A stretch of DNA of 64,000 nt from Bacteroidales bacterium (GCA_014800685.1 JAAVFQ010000008.1:111116-175115); one strand, 5' to 3'; shown: positions 53,899 through 63,203, numbered from the stretch's first letter. Program-made: numbers and translations. The notes: a model not told the origin generated them from the letters alone.

Positions 53899-54633
53899 TT
53901 ATTTCTTTTTAAACCTTGAGTATGCGGCAGCCATTTTAGTGTGATAGCCGCGTCGGGCATATCCCGAGCCGTTATATTTTCTTGCGAAAGAGGCCCAGTT
54001 TTTTGCTCTGAGGTCGTTGACCATGCCTGTATTTACGAGAAATGTGGCAAAGAGCTGGAGCTGTTCGAGTTCGGATTCCGACATCAGTTTCACCATTTCA
54101 TCCACCGATTTGCATCCGCAGAGCTTATAATTGAAACCTCCTATCTGAAACATCCCCCAGAAAGTCCCCATATTGGCGCCCTGGGCATTCGTTTTCCGGG
54201 CATTAATAAGCTGAGTCCACTGGCGCAGCGCATATCCGGAAAGTCCTGCCGGCACTTTCTCGCCTTTCGCTCCGGCCTTGTTAGGCGCGGAGTTGCGATA
54301 TTTATTATACATGGTGCGGTCAAAATTTATGACCGGGACGCCGGGCGCCCAGAACCCCTTCATCGCAGCTCCCGCTTCTATGGAGACCACGGCTTTCATG
54401 GCGGCGGTCTCCACGCCTATCTCTTTGGCTACCAGCTCAAAGTCGGCATCGGTGAGCTCTGTATATCGTGTAGACTCCTCGCCGGGAAGCACAGAGTCTC
54501 TCAGAGCCGACATGAGATGATTCGTAGCCCTTTCCGATTCACGGGGCGGAAGCTGGCCTCTCATCCCGCCGGCAAAGGTGCCGGCGAGAAGGAGCGCTAC
54601 TACCACAGCGGCCGACTGCCGCATGCGGCTCAT
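53899..54633 (-). CDS. N-acetylmuramidase-type glycosidase, secreted
   Basis: The 244-residue protein has a signal peptide (VVVALLLAGTFAGGMRGQ) and an N-acetylmuramidase (PF11860/DUF3380) domain. The catalytic glutamate is probably Glu86 in VVSIEAGAAMKGFW; the motifs GVPVINFDRTMY, GMFQIGGFNYKLCGC and KYNGSGYARRGYHTKM are family hallmarks. It would cut glycan strands in the periplasm. Its ATG overlaps the upstream pepD stop (54630-54633) and the downstream pepD follows 13 bases later, so it is embedded in a dipeptidase operon. Confidence 0.85.
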   Translation of the reverse strand: MSRMRQSAAVVVALLLAGTFAGGMRGQLPPRESERATNHLMSALRDSVLPGEESTRYTELTDADFELVAKEIGVETAAMKAVVSIEAGAAMKGFWAPGVPVINFDRTMYNKYRNSAPNKAGAKGEKVPAGLSGYALRQWTQLINARKTNAQGANMGTFWGMFQIGGFNYKLCGCKSVDEMVKLMSESELEQLQLFATFLVNTGMVNDLRAKNWASFARKYNGSGYARRGYHTKMAAAYSRFKKK

Positions 54634-56087
54634 GAGTTAGCAACTTTGGTGAGCACTCGGCAGAGATGCTGCCAGAATTTCTCCACTGTGGGGATGAGAA
54701 GCTTCTCATCGGGAGAATGCACGCCGGTCATCGTAGGTCCGAACGATACCATGTCAAGGTGAGGATATTTGCTGAGGAAAAGGCCACACTCAAGTCCGGC
54801 GTGAATAGCCTTGATAGCGGGCTTGACGCCGAAGAGCTCCTCGTAAGCGTCAGCAGATATCTTCATGATGGGAGACTCCATATTGGGAGCCCATCCGGGA
54901 TAACCGTCGGAGTGAGACACCTCGGCGCCTGCGAGCTGGAAGTGAGCCTCTACCTGGCCGGCAATGTCATTCTTGCGTGACTCTACTGATGAACGCTGAG
55001 AGGTGGTGACGCGAATCTTATCGTCTTCTATCATCTTAACGGCAGCAAGGTTAGTGGAAGTCTCCACAAGGCCTTCGAGGTCGCGAGACATGGAGTAGAC
55101 ACCGTGAGGAGCGCTGTAGAGGGCACGAACGAGCGCGAGGGAAGTTTCTGAATCTATGCAATATTCAGGACGCTCCACCTTCTCAATCTCGAAGTTCATC
55201 ACGGGCTCTACACCCTTATATTCATTCTTGATTTCCTCGATGTATTTTGCGAGGTGCTTCTTCATAGCCTCTTTATGCTCAGTGTGGATACCGAAGATGG
55301 CGTGAGCCTCGCGCGGGATAGCATTGCGGAGATTTCCGCCGTCGAATTCCGCTACCACTACATCCCATTTCTGAGAGCACTCCCAGATGAAACGGGCGAT
55401 AAGCTTGTTGGCGTTAGCGCGGCCGGTATTGATATCGGAGCCTGAGTGGCCGCCGAGAAGTCCGGAGACAGAGACCTTGAGGTAGTCGAAGTGTTCGGGT
55501 GCTACGCTCTTCTTGTAGGAGAAGACGGCGGTCGTGTCGATACCGCCGGCGCAACCTACGAAAATTTCGCCGTCATCCTCCGAGTCAAGATTAAGGAGCA
55601 TTGTGCCCTGAATCATGTCTTCGCCAAGGTTCTGAGCGCCTTCAAGACCTATCTCCTCATTAATGGTGAAGAGAGCCTCTACAGGTCCGTGCTCGAGAGT
55701 GTCGTCGATCATTACGGCCATAGCGGCAGCCATGCCGATACCATTGTCGGCGCCTAAGGTTGTGCCCTTGGCCTTCACCCATTCGCCGTCGATATATGTA
55801 TTGATGGGATCCTTAAGGAAGTCATGCTCCACATCGGAATTTTTCTCACACACCATATCCATGTGAGCCTGCAGTATCACTGTGGGGGCATTCTCATGGC
55901 CGGGAGTGGCAGCTTTGCGCATCACTACGTTGCCACACTTGTCGGTCTTGTAGTCGATGTTATGCTTTTTAGCGAAGTCTATGAGATATTCGCGTATCTG
56001 TTCTTCGTGGCATGAGGGACGAGGCACTTTAGTTATCTCGTCGAAGCACCGCCAGATAAGGGCAGGCTTAAGGTCTTTGATTTCCAT
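54630..56087 (-). CDS. pepD: Aminoacyl-histidine dipeptidase PepD, first copy
   Basis: The 485-residue M20 dipeptidase has ILQAHMDMV, GADNGIGMAAAM, NEEIGLEGA and HAGLECGLF in the expected order, with the LLGGHSGSDI motif of the lid domain. Length and pattern match E. coli PepD. It is first in the operon pepD-muramidase-pepD and shares most motifs with the third gene. The promoter lies about 130 bases upstream, beyond an RU-1 remnant. Confidence 0.94.
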   Translation of the reverse strand: MEIKDLKPALIWRCFDEITKVPRPSCHEEQIREYLIDFAKKHNIDYKTDKCGNVVMRKAATPGHENAPTVILQAHMDMVCEKNSDVEHDFLKDPINTYIDGEWVKAKGTTLGADNGIGMAAAMAVMIDDTLEHGPVEALFTINEEIGLEGAQNLGEDMIQGTMLLNLDSEDDGEIFVGCAGGIDTTAVFSYKKSVAPEHFDYLKVSVSGLLGGHSGSDINTGRANANKLIARFIWECSQKWDVVVAEFDGGNLRNAIPREAHAIFGIHTEHKEAMKKHLAKYIEEIKNEYKGVEPVMNFEIEKVERPEYCIDSETSLALVRALYSAPHGVYSMSRDLEGLVETSTNLAAVKMIEDDKIRVTTSQRSSVESRKNDIAGQVEAHFQLAGAEVSHSDGYPGWAPNMESPIMKISADAYEELFGVKPAIKAIHAGLECGLFLSKYPHLDMVSFGPTMTGVHSPDEKLLIPTVEKFWQHLCRVLTKVANS

Positions 56088-56128
56088 CTTAGATTTTATT
56101 TTATTGGTTTTGTTTTATTGTCTTTAAG

Positions 56129-56186
56129 CAAGTTCGCAAGTAAGTTCTAAAAATTAAAACCGAAGCATTTTCTAACCTACTCAGCT
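56129..56186 (+). repeat. RU-1 element, deleted copy L in the pepD leader
   Basis: AAGCAAGTTCGCAAGTAAGTTC then AAAAATTAAAACC joins TTTTCTAACCTACTCA, the two ends of the element with no core. It lies between the pepD start and its -7 box. Confidence 0.65.
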
Positions 56187-56222
56187 TTTGGGTCGGCTGA
56201 TTTCAGCCCTCAAATCACAGCC

Positions 56223-56230
56223 CAAAGATA
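56223..56230 (-). promoter_or_regulatory. Promoter -7 box for the pepD operon
   Basis: The minus strand reads TATCTTTG followed by GGC, matching TAnnTTTG. The expected transcription start is near 56215. Confidence 0.6.
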
Positions 56231-56335
56231 CAAAGATTTTTCATATTAGGCAAGAAGTAGGATGCAAAAGTGCATTTATAAGCACTTTTTAACAATTATT
56301 ATTACCCCGATTGTCCCGACATGAATTTTTTTTTG

Positions 56336-56343
56336 TAATTTCG
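56336..56343 (+). promoter_or_regulatory. Promoter -7 box for the small membrane protein and OmpH-like genes
   Basis: TAATTTCG follows a T-run and is one change from TAnnTTTG. The next gene starts at 56436. Confidence 0.5.
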
Positions 56344-56435
56344 CGTCTTAAAACCATCATCTGCCGCCGCCATTCACTGCGGCGCGTTTGATTTGGCAAA
56401 TCACATAGTTAGAACATTCTCTTAGCTAATTCATT

Positions 56436-56600
56436 ATGCTCAGGCTCATGCTAATCGTAGTGCTCCTCACCGCAATGTGCGTAGCGCTTCTCTCGGTCAG
56501 AATTTTATTCGGGCGCAAGGGGCGGCGAAGCTTCCTGCGCGGTCATGCCTGCCATGCATCGGCTAGAAAGGACCTTCATTCTGAGCAAATTACGAAATAG
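56436..56600 (+). CDS. Small membrane protein, 54 residues
   Basis: This short frame begins MLRLMLIVVLLTAMCVALLS and encodes one membrane helix followed by a basic linker (FGRKGRRSFLRGHACHASAR) and a polar tail ending in Gln-Ile-Thr-Lys. A single-helix protein with an FGRKG-type exit and a conserved Gln near the end resembles small unannotated membrane proteins I have seen next to Bacteroidota envelope genes. It has a promoter box upstream and the OmpH-like gene 72 bases downstream. The evidence is the coding pattern and position only; no function is known. Confidence 0.6.
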   Translation: MLRLMLIVVLLTAMCVALLSVRILFGRKGRRSFLRGHACHASARKDLHSEQITK

Positions 56601-56671
56601 GTCCGGCAGGGAAAATTTAATTGATTTTCTCTCACAGACATAGCTTAATTTTTAGAACTCACATAACTGAA

Positions 56672-57274
56672 ATGAAAAAACAGATTATCATCTCGTCTAT
56701 GGCGGCCGCCGTTCTTTCGGCCTCATTAATAGCTTGCAATGCCGAAGACTCTTCCAAGAAGGCTCCTCAGGCTAAAGCCCCGGTCAAGACAGAGGTTAAG
56801 GGGGCTCTCCCCAACTACCGCTATGTAGACATCGACACTATACTCAGCAAATATAACCTCGCTAAAGACTACAATGAGGAGATGGCCCGCAAGCAGACGC
56901 AGATGGAAAACGAGCTGAAAAATCAGCAGACTTCTCTTCAGAATAAAGCCAACTCCATCCAGAAGAAGATGCAGAGTAATGGCTACGCCTCTGAAGCAAG
57001 CTATAAGGCGGATACCGACCAGCTCGCAGCCATGCAGAACAGCGCCCAGAAGCGCGTCGGCGAGATGGAGAATAAGTTTCAGGAAGAGGCCATGAAAGCC
57101 CAGCAGACAGTTCAGGACTCTATCGACGCCTTTATCAAGGACTACAACGCTTCGCGTGGTTATGACGCTATCCTCTTCAAGAATGCTACTCTCTATATCA
57201 ACCCGGCTCTTGACATTACGGAAGAGGTGATCGAGGGTCTGAACGCTCGCTACAACAAGGTGGCTAAAAAGTAA
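56672..57274 (+). CDS. OmpH/Skp-like periplasmic chaperone, lipoprotein form
   Basis: The 200-residue protein starts at 56672 (MKKQIIISSMAAAVLSASLI) with a lipobox-like IACN, so it is probably a lipoprotein rather than a soluble Skp. The region YVDIDTILSKYNLAKDYNEE and the long coiled coil (EMARKQTQMENELKNQQTSL, GEMENKFQEEAMKAQQTVQD) followed by KDYNASRGYDAILFKNATLY match the OmpH domain, whose trimeric tentacles hold unfolded outer-membrane proteins. It stands alone downstream of the small membrane protein gene. Confidence 0.88.
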   Translation: MKKQIIISSMAAAVLSASLIACNAEDSSKKAPQAKAPVKTEVKGALPNYRYVDIDTILSKYNLAKDYNEEMARKQTQMENELKNQQTSLQNKANSIQKKMQSNGYASEASYKADTDQLAAMQNSAQKRVGEMENKFQEEAMKAQQTVQDSIDAFIKDYNASRGYDAILFKNATLYINPALDITEEVIEGLNARYNKVAKK

Positions 57275-57454
57275 GCAAGCCATCTTGAACTTACTTATAA
57301 GCCCTCTCCATTTTCTCTTTCTCTCCGAACCCCCGGCCCTTCCCCGGCGTTAATTCTATATCCGGCCCCCGTGAGCATTCTTTGCTCCGGGTGTCGCCTA
57401 TTGTCATAACCGGAAGGATGCTCTCCCTCCTTGCTAATTTACAACCTATTTGAG

Positions 57455-58681
57455 ATGATTGAGGATAATATCATAAATAAGGAGTCTAACGAAAAAACCG
57501 TTCTCGTGGGTCTGGTGACTCAGCGGCAGAACGAAGCCAAGGCCAACGAATATCTCGATGAGCTCGCCTTCCTGGCTGAAACTGCCGGCGCTGAGCCGCA
57601 GAAAAGATTCATTCAGAAACTTGACTACCCCAACCCCCGCACTTACGTCGGAAAGGGTAAGCTGGAGGAGATTAAGAATTATGTGGAGGAGAATGAAATT
57701 GGACTTGTAATTTTCGATGACGACCTTACCACCAAGCAGGTTTCCAACATTGAAAAGGAGCTGCAGGTAAAGATTCTGGACCGCACAAGCCTCATCCTTG
57801 ACATTTTCGCAAAAAGGGCTCAGACGGCTACTGCCCGCACTCAGGTTGAGCTCGCCCAGTATCAGTATCTTCTCCCGCGACTCACCCGCATGTGGACTCA
57901 CCTCGAACGCCAGCGTGGCGGTATCGGCATGAGGGGTCCGGGCGAGACTCAGATAGAGACCGACCGACGCATCATCCTTGACAAAATCTCAAGACTCAAA
58001 GAGGAGCTCCGAAGCATTGACAAGCAGAAGAGCATACAGCGAAAAAATCGCGGCAAGCTCACCCGCGTCGCTCTCGTAGGCTACACTAATGTCGGCAAGT
58101 CTACCATCATGAACCTCCTCAGCAAGAGCGATGTCTTTGCCGAAAACAAGCTTTTCGCTACGCTCGACACTACGGTGCGCAAGGTGACCATCGACAACCT
58201 CCCTTTCCTGCTCACCGACACCGTTGGCTTCATAAGAAAACTCCCCACCCACCTCGTGGACTCTTTCAAATCTACGCTTGATGAGGTGCGCGAGGCTGAC
58301 CTCCTCGTCCACGTTGTTGACGTCAGCCACCCGAACTTCGAGGAGCAGATTGAAGTGGTCAATAAGACGCTCGCCGACGTCTGTGGCGCTAACACGAAGC
58401 CCATGATTCTCGTCTTCAACAAGATAGACGCTTTCTCTTACGTCCCCAAAGATGAGGATGACCTCACCGAGCGCAAACGCGAAAATATACCCTTGCAAGA
58501 GCTGAAGGAGACCTACATGGCCCGAATGGACAATAACTGCGTCTTCATATCTGCTAAAGACCGCATCAACATTGACGAACTCAAGCAGATGCTTTATGAA
58601 AAGGCGCGTGAGATCCACGCCGAAAGGTTCCCTTATAACGATTTCCTTTACCAGAAATATGATGAAGATGCAGAAGTCTGA
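57455..58681 (+). CDS. hflX: GTPase HflX
   Basis: The 408-residue ribosome-associated GTPase rescues stalled or heat-damaged ribosomes. The N-terminal domain has PRTYVGKGKLEEIKNYV and the glycine-rich RGGIGMRGPGETQIETDRR. The G domain holds G1 GYTNVGKST, G3 DTVGFIRKLP and G4 NKID. The ATG at 57455 (MIEDNIINKESNEK) is preferred to an upstream TTG. The stop overlaps the start of the DUF4954 gene on the same strand, so both are translated from one message. Confidence 0.95.
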   Translation: MIEDNIINKESNEKTVLVGLVTQRQNEAKANEYLDELAFLAETAGAEPQKRFIQKLDYPNPRTYVGKGKLEEIKNYVEENEIGLVIFDDDLTTKQVSNIEKELQVKILDRTSLILDIFAKRAQTATARTQVELAQYQYLLPRLTRMWTHLERQRGGIGMRGPGETQIETDRRIILDKISRLKEELRSIDKQKSIQRKNRGKLTRVALVGYTNVGKSTIMNLLSKSDVFAENKLFATLDTTVRKVTIDNLPFLLTDTVGFIRKLPTHLVDSFKSTLDEVREADLLVHVVDVSHPNFEEQIEVVNKTLADVCGANTKPMILVFNKIDAFSYVPKDEDDLTERKRENIPLQELKETYMARMDNNCVFISAKDRINIDELKQMLYEKAREIHAERFPYNDFLYQKYDEDAEV

Positions 58682-60413
58682 ATATCGTCCCGTAACTGAC
58701 GAGGAGAGACGCCGGCTGGAGCAGAACAGATGTTCTGCATCTGACTGGCACTCCTTATTTGTCAAAGATTCTACTGACCTGAGCCTCATCCGCGATGTAG
58801 ACTTTGAAGGGAGGGTATGCATCGGCGCTCTTTCGCCTGAGGCCTCTCACCCTAACGGCATCAGTCGTGCACGTATCGCAGACTCCACCCTCGGCGACTA
58901 TGTGCTCATACGCAATATCGGGCGTGAAATTCGCGGTGCCGAAATCCGCGATGATGTGCAAATCGAGAATGTCGCCGCTATCATCTTCGAGCCGGAAGCC
59001 CCTTGCGGTGTTGGCGTTATGGCCTCCGTTCTCGACGAAACAGGCTCCCGCCCCGTCAGATTCTATCCCGACCTCTCGTCGCAGACTGCCTCACTGATGG
59101 CTCTGAAGCCACGATGGGCAGAAGACTCACTCTTCCCACAACTCGACGACCTCGCCGAGCAGTCTCCGGCATCTCACTCTATCGGCATCGGCTCTATTAT
59201 TAGAGACTCAGGCCTTATCAAGAATGTCCACATTGACGCCGGAGTGAGAATCGAGGGGGCATCGCGCCTCTCCAACGGCTCTATAATCAACAATGCCGAC
59301 AGCAGCCGCCCTCTTTCATACATAGGTGCCGGTGTGGATGCCGAAAACTTTATGATTGTAGACGGCGTGGCTGACAGCGGAGCCATTCTCCGCAACACTT
59401 TCGTAGGACAAGGAGCCATCCTCGAAAAGGGCTTCACAGCTCACGATTCGGTATTTTTCGCCAACTCTTCCATGGAGAATGGCGAGGCCTGCGCCCTCTT
59501 CGCAGGGCCCTACAGCGTGAGTATGCACAAATCCACTCTCCTTATAGGATGTATGCTCTCTTTCATGAATGCCGGAAGCGGCACGAATCAGAGCAATCAC
59601 ATGTATAAGCTCGGCCCGGTCCACTGGGGCATTCTCGAAAGGGGAGTCAAGACATCAAGCTTCTCCTACATCATGCTCGGCGCCAAAGTCGGGCCATTCT
59701 CTCTCGTCATGGGATCGCACAAGAACCACCCCGACAGCAGCGAATTTCCATTCTCCTATCTCTTCGGCGACGACAAGGGCGCCACTACCGTTGTCCCGGC
59801 CATGATGCTCAGAAGCTGCGGCCTGCTGCGCGATGAAAAAAAATGGCCCACACGCGACCGACGCCTCAAACGAAAGCTCAGAATGCTCGATAGAGTACAC
59901 TTCGCCGTGCTTAACCCTATGACAGTGGCTCGCATTCTAGATGCCATCGACCTCATGAGAGAGCTCCAGATCAAACCTGCCGACGATGACGGATTCATCC
60001 GTTACAAGGGGATGAAATTGCGCCGCGCTCACCTACAGCGTGCCGAAATCATCTATGGCGAAGCCATCTGCAAATACCTCTACGAGCGCATTGGCGAAAA
60101 TGATTTGCCTGAAGCCACCTCCGACACCCCGGAAGAGTGGGTTGACCTCGGCGGACAGCTAATCACTCGCTCTACACTCCGGAGCGTTCTCGAGGCCGAC
60201 ACCTTATCCGAGGCGGACGCAATTCTCGATAAGGCCTACGAGACATTTGAAGCTGACGAACTCCGCTGGATCGCCGACCGGTTGCCGGACGAATGGAGAC
60301 GACGCAAAGCAGACTGGAGCCTCGGGGCCGAAAACTTCGACCGCCACATCGAAGAAGACCGCACCATGTATCGCGACGGCCTCTCTGCCGAGCACTCCAT
60401 GCTTGCTCTTTAG
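58662..60413 (+). CDS. DUF4954-family protein with left-handed beta-helix repeats
   Basis: The product of about 583 residues from the ATG at 58662 (MKMQKSEYRPVTDEERRRLE) belongs to DUF4954, as far as I can recall it. Hexapeptide-like repeats (IGIGSIIRDSGLIKNVHIDA, VDAENFMIVDGVADSGAILR, FVGQGAILEKGFTAHDSVFF) run across the middle and indicate a left-handed parallel beta-helix, the fold of acyl- and nucleotidyl-transferase trimers. The C-terminal third is helical. It overlaps the hflX 3' end by 20 bases. The enzymatic activity is not known; sugar-nucleotide or acyl transfer is possible from the fold. Confidence 0.82.
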   Translation: MKMQKSEYRPVTDEERRRLEQNRCSASDWHSLFVKDSTDLSLIRDVDFEGRVCIGALSPEASHPNGISRARIADSTLGDYVLIRNIGREIRGAEIRDDVQIENVAAIIFEPEAPCGVGVMASVLDETGSRPVRFYPDLSSQTASLMALKPRWAEDSLFPQLDDLAEQSPASHSIGIGSIIRDSGLIKNVHIDAGVRIEGASRLSNGSIINNADSSRPLSYIGAGVDAENFMIVDGVADSGAILRNTFVGQGAILEKGFTAHDSVFFANSSMENGEACALFAGPYSVSMHKSTLLIGCMLSFMNAGSGTNQSNHMYKLGPVHWGILERGVKTSSFSYIMLGAKVGPFSLVMGSHKNHPDSSEFPFSYLFGDDKGATTVVPAMMLRSCGLLRDEKKWPTRDRRLKRKLRMLDRVHFAVLNPMTVARILDAIDLMRELQIKPADDDGFIRYKGMKLRRAHLQRAEIIYGEAICKYLYERIGENDLPEATSDTPEEWVDLGGQLITRSTLRSVLEADTLSEADAILDKAYETFEADELRWIADRLPDEWRRRKADWSLGAENFDRHIEEDRTMYRDGLSAEHSMLAL

Positions 60414-60627
60414 AGCTGATTAGTCATTAATCTGCCTGAACTCTTGCAGATACCGAAAAAAATTTGTAACTTTGCCGCGCATTCGGTCTGCATGGCCGGT
60501 GCGCTAACCATATTTATTAACTCGGACCTGCGGGATAGCATCCGCTTTCACTTTGGCTCTCAGCCATCTAACCACACTTGAGCGGACGGCTCCGGCAGCG
60601 TTCCATTAGCAATTTTTCACTAATTTA
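60414..60627 (+). other. rpsA leader region
   Basis: This 214-base interval holds the rpsA promoter and about 150 leader bases with a GC-rich stem-forming stretch. A role in S1 autoregulation is possible but not shown by sequence. Confidence 0.4.
60467..60474 (+). promoter_or_regulatory. Promoter -7 box for rpsA
   Basis: TAACTTTG followed by CCGCG matches TAnnTTTG, giving a start near 60481. Confidence 0.75.
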
Positions 60628-62418
60628 ATGACTGAAGAAGTTAAAAGCCCTGTACAAGACTTCGACTGGGAAGCCTATGAAAAGGGTGAAATGGCCGCTC
60701 CCCAGACTCGCGAGGAGCAAATGAAAACTTACGATGCGTCTCTCAAGACCGCAAAGGAAAACGAGGTTGTCACCGGCACCGTGAAGTCTATCGGCAAGCG
60801 CGAAGTGCGCGTGGACATCGGCGTGAAGTCTGACGCTATCATCCCCGTTTCTGAATTCCGCTACAACCCCGACCTCAAAGAGGGTGACGAAGTTGAAGTA
60901 TTCATCGAGGCGCTCGAAGACAAGAACGGCCAGCTCAAACTCTCCCACAAAAAAGCCTGCCAGACCCGCAGCTGGGATCGCGTTAATCAGGCTATGGAAA
61001 ACAATGAAGTCATCAAGGGCTACGTCAAGAGCCGCACTAAGGGTGGTATGATCGTTGACGTATTCGGCATCGAGGCTTTCCTCCCCGGCAGCCAGATCGA
61101 CGTTCGCCCCATCCGCGACTACGATGTCTTCGTTGACAAGACCATGGAGTTCAAAGTGGTCAAAATCAATCAGGAGTTCAAGAACGTCGTTGTCAGCCAC
61201 AAGGCTCTCATCGAGGCTGAACTCGAACAGCAGAAGAAAGAAATCATCTCCAAGCTCGAAAAGGGTCAGGTGCTCGAAGGAAAAGTCAAGAACATCACTC
61301 CTTACGGCGTATTCGTTGACCTCGGCGGCGTAGATGGTCTCGTACATATCACCGACCTCTCATGGGGACGTGTCAGCGACCCCCACGAAGTTGTTGAGCT
61401 CGACCAGGACATCAAGGTCGTTATCATCGACTTCGACGATGAGAAGAAGCGCATTGCCCTCGGCCTCAAGCAGCTCCTCCCCCACCCCTGGGAGAGCCTC
61501 GACCCCAACCTTAAGGTGGGTGACCACATCAAGGGCAAGGTTGTCGTTATGGCTGACTACGGCGCATTCGTAGAAGTTCAGCCCGGCGTTGAAGGTCTCA
61601 TCCACGTTAGCGAGATGAGCTGGAGCCAGCACCTCCGTTCCGCTCAGGACTTCATGAAAGTCGGCGACGAAGTGGAGGCTGTTGTCCTCACTCTCGACCG
61701 CGACGAGCGCAAGATGAGCCTCGGCATCAAGCAGCTTAAGAAAGACCCCTGGGAAGACATCGAAGAGAAATACGCTCTTGGCAGCATCCACACTGCTAAA
61801 GTACGCAATTTCACCAACTTCGGCGTGTTCGTTGAGATCGAAGAGGGCGTAGACGGCCTCATCCACATCAGCGACCTCTCCTGGACTAAGAAAATCAAAC
61901 ACCCCAGCGAGTTTACTCAGGTGGGCAATGACATCAAGGTTCAGGTGCTCGAAATCGACAAGAGCAACCGTCGCCTCAGCCTCGGCCACAAGCAGACCGA
62001 AGAAAACCCCTGGGATCAGTATGAAGACCTCTTCACTGAAGGAAGCATACATCAGGGCACTGTAACTGAAATCGTTGACCGCGGCGCTGTCATCACCCTT
62101 GACCACGACGTAGAGGGCTTCGCCACTCCCCGTCACCTCGTTAAGGAAGACGGCACTCAGCCCAAAGTGGGCGAAACGCTCGACTTCAAGGTTATCGAGT
62201 TCAACAAAGACACCAAGCGTGTATTCGTAAGCCACAGCCGCATTCATGAAGATGTCAAGGGCGAAGCTCCCCGCGCTCCCAAGCCCCGTCGTGGCGCTCG
62301 CCGCAACGAAGAGGAAAGCGCTGCTGCTCCCCAGATCGAAAAAACCACTCTCGGCGACCTCGATGCTCTTCAGGCTCTCAAAGAGCAGATGCAGAAAAAC
62401 GAAAAGGCCGACAAGTAA
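60628..62418 (+). CDS. rpsA: 30S ribosomal protein S1
   Basis: The 596-residue product has six S1 RNA-binding domains at roughly 45-115, 130-200, 215-285, 300-370, 385-455 and 470-540. Repeated signatures include VEGLIHVSEMSWSQ and VDGLIHISDLSWTK, the typical central domains. The C-terminus (PRAPKPRRGARRNEEESAAA) is basic and unstructured, as in many Bacteroidota. S1 helps the 30S subunit bind and unfold mRNA, which matters in a phylum with few Shine-Dalgarno sites. It is transcribed alone with an intrinsic terminator. Confidence 0.97.
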   Translation: MTEEVKSPVQDFDWEAYEKGEMAAPQTREEQMKTYDASLKTAKENEVVTGTVKSIGKREVRVDIGVKSDAIIPVSEFRYNPDLKEGDEVEVFIEALEDKNGQLKLSHKKACQTRSWDRVNQAMENNEVIKGYVKSRTKGGMIVDVFGIEAFLPGSQIDVRPIRDYDVFVDKTMEFKVVKINQEFKNVVVSHKALIEAELEQQKKEIISKLEKGQVLEGKVKNITPYGVFVDLGGVDGLVHITDLSWGRVSDPHEVVELDQDIKVVIIDFDDEKKRIALGLKQLLPHPWESLDPNLKVGDHIKGKVVVMADYGAFVEVQPGVEGLIHVSEMSWSQHLRSAQDFMKVGDEVEAVVLTLDRDERKMSLGIKQLKKDPWEDIEEKYALGSIHTAKVRNFTNFGVFVEIEEGVDGLIHISDLSWTKKIKHPSEFTQVGNDIKVQVLEIDKSNRRLSLGHKQTEENPWDQYEDLFTEGSIHQGTVTEIVDRGAVITLDHDVEGFATPRHLVKEDGTQPKVGETLDFKVIEFNKDTKRVFVSHSRIHEDVKGEAPRAPKPRRGARRNEEESAAAPQIEKTTLGDLDALQALKEQMQKNEKADK

Positions 62419-62485
62419 TCCTAAGGCCTTCCTGCGGATGGCGGCTTGAAGAAATCACTCCACGCCTCATCCGGATAGCATAATG

Positions 62486-62527
62486 AGGATGTGCCGCGAA
62501 AATCATTTTCCGGCACATCCTTATTCT
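62486..62527 (+). terminator. Terminator of rpsA
   Basis: AGGATGTGCCG pairs with CGGCACATCCT around a 14-base loop and is followed by TATTCTTT. Confidence 0.85.
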
Positions 62528-62660
62528 TTCCTATCTCACCCTCTTCCCTCCTATCTCTAAACCCTCCACCCTAAACTCTACACCGCAATAAACCTTTCCG
62601 GCCTTAGAGAGTCTATACTAAACACTACACCCTCTCGGCTTTTCAGCAATTCTGACACTC

Positions 62661-62996
62661 ATGAAGATTCTCAAACGCATACTTCTCACCCTGGCAGTCA
62701 TGACACTTCTCATGACACCCGCCTCACTGCAGGCTGCCGGACGCGCATGGGAACAGCAGAAAAGCGAACGTCAGGATGCCCATACTGCCGCCAAATGGAA
62801 CGAAGTGGAGATAAAGACAGTAAGGGGTGCCATCATCGTCAACACCAACGTTAAGGTTCAAATCAAGATATTCACAATCCTCGGCCAGATAGTAAGCTCC
62901 GAGACCCTTTCTCCCGGCACCTGGCAGCTCCAGATGCCTGCCCACGGAGTCTACATCGTCAAAACAGCCGACGCCACTTGCAAAGTCGCCGTCTGA
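62661..62996 (+). CDS. Small secreted protein consisting mainly of a T9SS-like tail
   Basis: The 111-residue protein has a signal peptide (TLAVMTLLMTPASLQA) and a short linker, then about 65 residues with the C-terminal sorting-domain pattern: VRGAIIVNTNVKVQIKIFTI, ILGQIVSSE, SPGTWQLQMPAHGVYIVKTA and a basic end. No other domain is present, so it looks like a free-standing copy of the tail found at the end of the 13466-14881 protein. If a type IX system exists, it would be exported; the function is unknown. It lies between rpsA and ilvE with its own 5' region. Confidence 0.75.
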   Translation: MKILKRILLTLAVMTLLMTPASLQAAGRAWEQQKSERQDAHTAAKWNEVEIKTVRGAIIVNTNVKVQIKIFTILGQIVSSETLSPGTWQLQMPAHGVYIVKTADATCKVAV

Positions 62997-63072
62997 GACC
63001 GGCTCCTCAAGGGTGAAAAAACTTTTTTTAGATTGCTATCTGCGTCCTCTTGCATGGATGCAGATTTTTTTG

Positions 63073-63080
63073 TAAATTTG
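63073..63080 (+). promoter_or_regulatory. Promoter -7 box for ilvE
   Basis: TAAATTTG followed by CAGACG matches TAnnTTTG. The leader is about 115 bases and carries the hairpin GCTGA-TTA-TCAGC. Confidence 0.7.
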
Positions 63081-63136
63081 CAGACGAAACGGAGGCGCAC
63101 GGACACCCGAGTCCTCACCTGCCGGTTTTCAAACAA

Positions 63137-63158
63137 TCCGCAGCTGATTATCAGCGGA
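63137..63158 (+). promoter_or_regulatory. Hairpin in the ilvE leader
   Basis: TCCGC-A-GCTGATTATCAGC-GGA forms a perfect stem with one bulged base. No T-run follows, so it is not a terminator; attenuation is not evident. Confidence 0.5.
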
Positions 63159-63203
63159 ACGCAAACTTTTTCAAGCAATTACAAACACTTAAATCTAATA
63201 GAA

